Source of the DNA: JALYRV01 sp036675475
Lineage (GTDB): Bacteria > Acidobacteriota > Vicinamibacteria > Vicinamibacterales > SCN-69-37
NCBI GenBank assembly: GCA_036675475.1
Contig: JAKFEY010000046.1
Location: forward strand, 1-10,363
Reading direction: 5' to 3'
Length of the DNA stretch: 10,363 nucleotides
The notes beneath the pieces are model-generated. The model searched no databases, was not told the origin of the DNA, and saw only the letters and a program-made list of their open reading frames with translations. Every line of letters begins with the position of its first letter. The first letter of the stretch is position 1. Below, in pieces: positions 7,190 through 10,363 of the stretch. The translations under genes and the position numbers were made by a program.

Positions 7190-7541
7190 GGGGGCGCTCT
7201 GGCTTCGACGGAGGTAAGGAACCACAGGATGCATGCCGAGCACCAGCACCTCGTTAATCTGTTGGAAAACAACGCAACTGCGAACACGCAGCTCGCTCTC
7301 GCGGCCTAAGTAGCCGTGACGTCCACCTCAATCAGCCTGCGGGTTGGGACTGGATGCCATTTCAGCAGGCTGGCCGTCATGGCTGATCCTCTGCATGACG
7401 GTAAGACATACGGGGATCTAGTGACAGGCGCTTTCGAGTCGCGCTTCTATGTCTGTTGCGAAATTTCAAGCGTGGCTACGCATGTAGATTCCTGAGGGGA
7501 CAGACTTTCGGACGCGGGTTCGACTCCCGCCGCCTCCACCA
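7190..7541 (+). ncRNA. ssrA: Transfer-messenger RNA (tmRNA)
   Basis: One-piece tmRNA of about 352 bases that rescues stalled ribosomes and tags the unfinished protein for proteolysis, working with SmpB (not in this window). The 5' acceptor strand GGGGGCG (7190-7196) pairs with CGCCTCC (7531-7537) with one G-U pair; A7538 is the discriminator and CCA is encoded at 7539-7541. The 5' domain has the family sequence GGCTTCGACGG and the 3' domain has a T-arm containing GGTTCGACTCCCGC. The GCATGCCGAG and CCTCGT segments flank the early helix as in E. coli tmRNA. The tag reading frame ends LALAA followed by TAA at 7307-7309. An internal open frame at 7456-7659 is a by-product of this RNA gene. Confidence 0.96.
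7280..7309 (+). other. tmRNA tag-peptide reading frame (probably ANTQLALAA)
   Basis: Reading GCG AAC ACG CAG CTC GCT CTC GCG GCC TAA gives ANTQLALAA. The ALAA end is the usual protease-recognised tail. The resume codon is most likely GCG at 7280, because the base at -4 is A, as in E. coli. GCA at 7274 would give a longer tag, ATANTQLALAA. Confidence 0.75.
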
Positions 7542-7542
7542 T

Positions 7543-7566
7543 CTTCGCGCGCGATCGAGCGCGAAG
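7543..7566 (+). terminator. ssrA: GC-rich hairpin just after ssrA, possible terminator
   Basis: CTTCGCGC (7543-7550) and GCGCGAAG (7559-7566) form a perfect 8-bp stem around an 8-base loop, one base after the encoded CCA. There is no clean T-run; the sequence that follows is A/T-rich (7572-7591). It is a reasonable but imperfect intrinsic terminator and could also guide 3' processing. Confidence 0.55.
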
Positions 7567-7571
7567 TACGC

Positions 7572-7591
7572 ACAATTTACAATTTACAATT
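7572..7591. repeat. 7-bp tandem repeat ACAATTT, nearly three copies, containing TACAAT boxes
   Basis: Units lie at 7572-7578, 7579-7585 and 7586-7591 (partial). The repeat produces TACAAT at 7578-7583 and again at 7585-7590, each one mismatch from TATAAT. The second copy would start transcription near 7597, only about 5 bases before the greB ATG at 7602, which lacks a Shine-Dalgarno. The repeat is therefore a candidate greB promoter as well as the tail of the ssrA terminator. Confidence 0.6.
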
Positions 7592-7601
7592 GCCTTCTCC
7601 G

Positions 7602-8195
7602 ATGCGAACCAAGCGCCCTCTGCGCGAACCGGTGCGCGACCGGCCGGGGCCGGCCCTGAAGAACTACATCACGCCAGCAGGTTTGCAGCGCCTCAAGGAC
7701 GAGCACGCGTTCCTGCTCAATCGCGAACGGCTCGCCGTCACGCGCGTCGTCACGTGGGCGGCCGGCAACGGCGATCGCAGCGAGAACGCGGACTATCAAT
7801 ACGCGAAGCGGCGGCTGCGGCAGATCGATTCGCGCATCCGGTTTCTGTCGAAGCGGATGGATGCCGCGATCGTGATCGATCCCGCGGCGCACCGGCCACC
7901 GTCAACGGCGGCACGCGTGTTCTTCGGCGCGACGGTCACGTACCGCGAGGGCGCCGGCGCCGAACAGACGGTGCGCATCGTCGGCATCGACGAAGTCGAT
8001 CTGAAGCGCGGCTACATCAGCTGGATCTCACCGCTCGCGCGCGCGCTGATGAAAGCCACGCCGGGCGACCGCGTCATCGTACAGGCGCCGAAGAAGACCC
8101 GGCAGCTCGACATCGTCGACGTCGAGTACGCGCCGATTCCGATGGAGCCGTTCCGCGAGCCGGCGAGCGCCGAATCCTCGGCCGCACGGAGGTAA
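7602..8195 (+). CDS. greB: Transcript cleavage factor GreB
   Basis: Rescues backtracked RNA polymerase by inserting a coiled coil into the secondary channel and stimulating RNA 3'-end cleavage. From ATG 7602 the product is 197 residues (E. coli GreB is about 158). NYITPAGLQRLKDEHAFL begins the coiled coil near residue 21. Its tip WAAGNGDRSENADYQY carries the acidic residues D58, E61 and D64 that bind catalytic Mg. The second arm KRRLRQIDSRIRFLSKRM follows, then the C-terminal FKBP-like domain with VFFGATVTY, RIVGIDEVD and ISWISPLARALM. The RIRFLSKRM stretch and overall match favour GreB over GreA. Basic and proline-rich extensions of about 20 residues are present at both ends. TTG at 7590 would add four residues, but ATG is preferred. 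No Shine-Dalgarno precedes the start. The stop TAA at 8193-8195 lies 2 bp before the next gene. Confidence 0.93.
   Translation: MRTKRPLREPVRDRPGPALKNYITPAGLQRLKDEHAFLLNRERLAVTRVVTWAAGNGDRSENADYQYAKRRLRQIDSRIRFLSKRMDAAIVIDPAAHRPPSTAARVFFGATVTYREGAGAEQTVRIVGIDEVDLKRGYISWISPLARALMKATPGDRVIVQAPKKTRQLDIVDVEYAPIPMEPFREPASAESSAARR
8188..8192 (+). promoter_or_regulatory. Ribosome binding site GGAGG for the SRPBCC gene
   Basis: GGAGG lies in the last codons of greB, 5 bases before ATG 8198. It fixes the start of the downstream gene well inside a longer open frame that begins at 7754. Confidence 0.75.
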
Positions 8196-8197
8196 GC

Positions 8198-8590
8198 ATG
8201 TGCAAGACCATCAAGCAACGCGTGAAGTTCAAGGCGCCGCCGGCCACGGTGTACGAGCTGCTCGCAGACTCGAGAAAGCACAGCGCGGTCACGGGCCTGA
8301 AAGCCAGCATCAGCGGCAAGATCGGCGGAACGTTTTCGACGCGGGGCAATGACGTCACGGGCGTCAACGTCGACCTGGTGCCGGCGCGGCGCATCGTGCA
8401 GGCGTGGCGCCACCGCCGGTTCCCCGAAGGCATCTTCTCGATGGCCGCCGTCACACTGACGCCAACGTCCGACGGCGGCACGGAGCTCGTGCTGACGCAT
8501 CGCGGCGTGCCGAAAGACCTGATCCCCGAAACGGAACAGGCCTGGCGCGATCACTATTGGTCGCGAATCAAGGCTTACCTGGAACGCTGA
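8198..8590 (+). CDS. SRPBCC (START/Bet v1-like) ligand-binding superfamily protein
   Basis: A 130-residue small cytoplasmic protein. The opening IKQRVKFKAPPATVYELLADSRKHSAVTG is the usual first strand and helix pair of the polyketide cyclase/AHSA1 branch. A central strand set follows (residues about 40-105), with VPARRIVQAWRHRRFPEGIFSMAAVTLTP and TELVLTHRGVP, and a long C-terminal helix at about 110-128 (TEQAWRDHYWSRIKAYL). This fold makes a deep hydrophobic pocket for lipids or other small molecules; the ligand here is unknown and AHSA1-type Hsp90 binding is not implied. The ATG start is supported by GGAGG five bases upstream. It follows greB by 2 bp and precedes the hydrolase gene by 15 bp, so the three are probably co-transcribed. 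Confidence 0.87.
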   Translation: MCKTIKQRVKFKAPPATVYELLADSRKHSAVTGLKASISGKIGGTFSTRGNDVTGVNVDLVPARRIVQAWRHRRFPEGIFSMAAVTLTPTSDGGTELVLTHRGVPKDLIPETEQAWRDHYWSRIKAYLER

Positions 8591-8605
8591 CCGACTTCCC
8601 TGCCG

Positions 8606-9418
8606 ATGACACCGTTCCGCATCGCGCTCGCCAGCCTGCCGTTCCCGGCGTCACCCGAAGACTCGGTGGCGCGCGTCGAGGCGGCGATCGCCGAGGCCGG
8701 CGCCGCCCGCGCCGGCATCGTTTGTTTCCCCGAATGCTACGTGCCGGGTTATCGCCTGCTCGGACCCAACGTGGCGCCCCCTGACGCGGCATTCCTCGAG
8801 CAGGCCTGGACGCGGGTCGCCGCGGCTGCCGCGCGCGCTGGCGTGGCGGTCGTCCTCGGCACGGAGCGTTTCGAGGCCGATCGACTGCTCATCACCGCGG
8901 TTGTCATCAACAGCGACGGCACGCGCGCCGGATTCCAGGACAAGGTGCAGCTCGATCCGTCGGAAGACAATCTCTATTCCGCAGGCAGCGGCCGCCGCGT
9001 TTTTCAGGCCGGCGCGCTCACGTTCGGCATCGCGATCTGTCACGAAGGCTGGCGCTATCCCGAAACCGTGCGGTTCGCCGCCCGCAACGGCGCGCACGTG
9101 GTCTTTCACCCGCACTTCCATCCAGCCGATCCCGGAAGCTATCGTCCGTCGACGTTCGCCGACCCCGCGAATTCCTTTCACGAGAAGGCCACGCTCTGCC
9201 GCGCTGCCGAGAACACCATCTATTTCGCGACGGTCAATTACGCGGGCGAGGGCCATCCGACGACGTCCGCGGTGGTCAGTCCCGACGGCACGCTGCTCGC
9301 GCATCAGCCGTACGGCAAAGCGGGACTCCTGATCGCGGACATCGATCTCGATGCGGCGACGGGCCTGCTCGCGGGCCGTCTCAGGCCGGTCGACCTCGCC
9401 TCAACGTCCGGAACGTAA
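8606..9418 (+). CDS. Carbon-nitrogen hydrolase (nitrilase superfamily)
   Basis: A 270-residue cytoplasmic amidohydrolase that acts on a non-peptide C-N bond through a cysteine thioester. The full Glu-Lys-Cys triad is visible: E43 in VCFPECYVPGY, K113 in FQDKVQLDPSEDNLYSAG and C145 in FGIAICHEGWRYPE. The extra structural glutamate E120 is also present. The C-terminal half has FHPHFHPAD and AENTIYFATVNYAGEG, typical of the catalytic-core variant without extra domains. Length is normal for stand-alone members (about 260-310). The substrate cannot be assigned; omega-amidase, N-carbamoyl hydrolase and nitrilase-like roles are all open. The ATG at 8606 lies 15 bp after the SRPBCC stop without an obvious Shine-Dalgarno. 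The last 38 bp overlap the 3' end of the convergent AlkB-like gene. Confidence 0.92.
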   Translation: MTPFRIALASLPFPASPEDSVARVEAAIAEAGAARAGIVCFPECYVPGYRLLGPNVAPPDAAFLEQAWTRVAAAAARAGVAVVLGTERFEADRLLITAVVINSDGTRAGFQDKVQLDPSEDNLYSAGSGRRVFQAGALTFGIAICHEGWRYPETVRFAARNGAHVVFHPHFHPADPGSYRPSTFADPANSFHEKATLCRAAENTIYFATVNYAGEGHPTTSAVVSPDGTLLAHQPYGKAGLLIADIDLDAATGLLAGRLRPVDLASTSGT

Positions 9419-9959
9419 TCGAATATCGCAGCGTGTCGACAGCAGGGATGCTGTGCTCGAAATGGCTGCGCGCGCGGCCCGTGATCAGATACCCGGATCG
9501 CGGCGCGAGGGTCAGCTCGTGCGTCGTCTTGCGCGGCGCGCGAGGGCCGGACTGGCTGAGTTGTGAGGGCGACACATACGGCCGCAGTTTCATGCGGCAC
9601 GCCGACAGCAGCGAAATGCCGGCGACGATGCCGTATTGGGGCGCGTCGCGGTGCCAGCCGATGGGCGCGCCGGGGCGGTACTCATTAATGAGGGCCATCT
9701 CGAAGGCGTCTGGCGCCACGCCGGCCCATTCGGCTGCGCGTTCGCGGACGGCGAAGAGGAACGCCGGAATCGGGCGCGCGGGCCCCTCGTCGTACGACTG
9801 GCCATAGAAGGCCACGCGACGCTTCGCGACGACGCCGCGCATTTCGAACTGCGCGAATTCGATCGCGTCGATGTTGCGCGCGAGCGCCGCCTCTTCCTCT
9901 TCAGTGATGACGCCGTCGCGGTACGCGAAACCGTCTGGCAGGTCCGGCTCGAAGAGCAT
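9381..9959 (-). CDS. AlkB-like 2-oxoglutarate/Fe(II) dioxygenase
   Basis: A 192-residue single-domain protein of the AlkB superfamily, which oxidatively demethylates nucleic acid bases or proteins using 2-oxoglutarate and Fe(II). The iron ligands are visible as H103 and D105 in IGWHRD and H169 in HFEHSIP. The 2-oxoglutarate-binding arginines R178 and R184 are in RYSITFR. The INEYRPGAPIG segment before HRD matches the N-x-Y part of the family. The HRD with a preceding GAPIGW is more like the eukaryotic ALKBH/plant-type or uncharacterised bacterial branch than E. coli AlkB (HQD), so DNA repair is likely but not certain. The ATG at 9959-9957 has no clear Shine-Dalgarno. The gene converges on the carbon-nitrogen hydrolase with a 38-bp overlap. 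It has no recognisable partner such as ada or an Ada-type regulator nearby. Confidence 0.9.
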   Translation of the reverse strand: MLFEPDLPDGFAYRDGVITEEEEAALARNIDAIEFAQFEMRGVVAKRRVAFYGQSYDEGPARPIPAFLFAVRERAAEWAGVAPDAFEMALINEYRPGAPIGWHRDAPQYGIVAGISLLSACRMKLRPYVSPSQLSQSGPRAPRKTTHELTLAPRSGYLITGRARSHFEHSIPAVDTLRYSITFRTLRRGRPA

Positions 9960-10152
9960 CGCCGGAAGACGGTGCAGGAAGTTTGCCGATCAACCGGGGT
10001 TATTCAACCGGGAAGGATTTCGGCAGGCGCGCGAAGGCTCGCGGAGGGCTCAGGCCGCCGCATAAATAAAAGATAAAGCGTTCACTAACGCAAACAGCAG
10101 GACTCGACGGCATCGGCGACGTAGTGTGTGCGCACGCAACCCCAGCTAACCA

Positions 10153-10179
10153 GCGTGAATGTCCGGAAACGGGCAACGC
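10153..10179 (+). promoter_or_regulatory. Two-step hairpin with GAAA tetraloop before the secreted-protein gene
   Basis: GCGT (10153-10156) pairs with ACGC (10176-10179). Inside it GTCCG (10161-10165) pairs with CGGGC (10170-10174), with one G-U, closing a GAAA tetraloop. The hairpin ends 7 bases before AAGGA, so it could influence ribosome access. Its biological role is not shown by sequence alone. Confidence 0.4.
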
Positions 10180-10185
10180 GCCAAT

Positions 10186-10190
10186 AAGGA
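10186..10190 (+). promoter_or_regulatory. Ribosome binding site AAGGA for the secreted protein
   Basis: AAGGA lies 7 bases before ATG 10198, supporting this start for the partial right-edge gene. Confidence 0.6.
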
Positions 10191-10197
10191 TTGAGAC

Positions 10198-10363
10198 ATG
10201 CGCACGACCGGCTCCTGTTTTCGATTGGTCCTCGCCGCCGCGCTGGCGGCCGGCACCCTGACCTTCCCCGCTGCGTCTGTCGCGAACGCGCAGACCCAGG
10301 TGTTCACCAGCAACAACCAGGTCGATACGTGGGATCCGATTCTCGCCACGTTCGCCGACCCGA
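10198..10363 (+). CDS. Secreted protein of unknown function, 5' part only
   Basis: 55 codons are visible before the window ends. The N-terminus is a classical Sec signal peptide: a short positive start (MRTTGSCFR), a hydrophobic core at about 10-26 and an Ala-x-Ala site in SVANAQT, so cleavage is expected after residue 31 or so. The mature part begins QTQVFTSNNQVDTWDP, polar and Asn/Thr-rich, which gives no family. C7 lies before the hydrophobic core and no lipobox follows, so it is not a lipoprotein. An AAGGA ribosome site supports the ATG. It is transcribed away from the AlkB-like gene behind a 238-bp structured spacer. Confidence 0.8.
   Translation, partial: MRTTGSCFRLVLAAALAAGTLTFPAASVANAQTQVFTSNNQVDTWDPILATFADP

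Larger units (their letters stand above)
9960..10197. other. 238-bp gene-free region with several small inverted repeats
   Basis: No convincing gene is present. Visible structure in order: direct repeats CAACCGGG at 9991-9998 and 10005-10012; TGCCGA (9984-9989) able to pair with TCGGCA (10020-10025) around them; hairpin CGCGA-AGGC-TCGCG at 10030-10043; an A/T-rich run at 10062-10077; hairpin GCGTT-CACT-AACGC at 10078-10091; and a two-step hairpin at 10153-10179. The A/T-rich run is the most likely place for a promoter of the secreted-protein gene, or, on the minus strand, for a T-rich terminator tail after the 10078-10091 hairpin. I do not recognise a known riboswitch class. Confidence 0.6.

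Noticed and set aside
7456..7659. 67-codon open frame starting inside tmRNA
   Set aside because: It overlaps the tRNA-like end of ssrA and the greB start and resembles nothing; the RNA gene explains the sequence.
7754..8590. Longer 278-residue version of the SRPBCC protein
   Set aside because: The extra N-terminal part lies within greB in another frame and is Arg-rich; GGAGG five bases before ATG 8198 marks the true start.
9871..10065. 64-codon open frame running from the AlkB-like gene into the 238-bp spacer
   Set aside because: Its first half is antisense to AlkB and the second half, though less biased, has no start, ribosome site or motif of its own. A gene remnant in the last 30 codons cannot be fully excluded.
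10078..10197. Cyclic-di-GMP or another known riboswitch before the secreted protein
   Set aside because: The region contains AACGCAAAC and a GAAA tetraloop, but the ordered conserved blocks of the GEMM class or other classes I know are not present.
1..10363. Mobile element, CRISPR array, prophage or defence island
   Set aside because: No transposase, integrase, direct-repeat array, phage gene or defence-type domain is visible; composition is uniform and genes are housekeeping or envelope-related.

Overview
The window is GC-rich, compact chromosomal DNA with near-universal G/C third codon positions, several GTG and TTG starts, and genes that abut or overlap. No phage, transposon, CRISPR or plasmid signature is visible. 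The gene content, the short tmRNA tag (probably ANTQLALAA) and the TAAAAT-type -10 boxes fit an uncultured Acidobacteriota, perhaps Vicinamibacteria. That assignment is inference, not something the sequence proves.

Left part (1-2720): a divergent pair. A nucleotide-sugar epimerase/dehydratase of the extended SDR family runs off the left edge on the minus strand. A large membrane protein of glycosyltransferase GT-C appearance runs rightward. Together they suggest surface glycan or lipid-linked sugar work. The epimerase is unusual in having Leu where the catalytic Tyr of YxxxK is expected.

Middle (2717-7146, minus strand): a tightly packed operon read right to left from a TATAAT box at 7141-7146. 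It encodes a coiled-coil/GAF protein with a TTG start, a Slt70-like lytic transglycosylase and a class I aminotransferase. The first two overlap by GTGA, and the next gap is 9 bp. The aminotransferase and the membrane protein end on the same palindromic CTAG, which supplies TAG to both strands.

Right of centre (7147-7601): the tmRNA gene ssrA with an encoded CCA, a GC-rich hairpin just after it, and a 7-bp tandem repeat that creates TACAAT boxes. The plus-strand cluster greB, SRPBCC protein and carbon-nitrogen hydrolase follows with gaps of 2 and 15 bp. An AlkB-like 2-oxoglutarate dioxygenase lies convergently and overlaps the hydrolase by 38 bp.

Right edge: a 238-bp gene-free stretch rich in small inverted repeats precedes a secreted protein that is cut off by the window end.

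Overall this looks like a housekeeping and cell-envelope region. I see no clear new multi-gene system. The best leads are the Tyr-less epimerase, the GAF protein with its distinctive C-terminal module heading the transglycosylase operon, and the structured 238-bp stretch.
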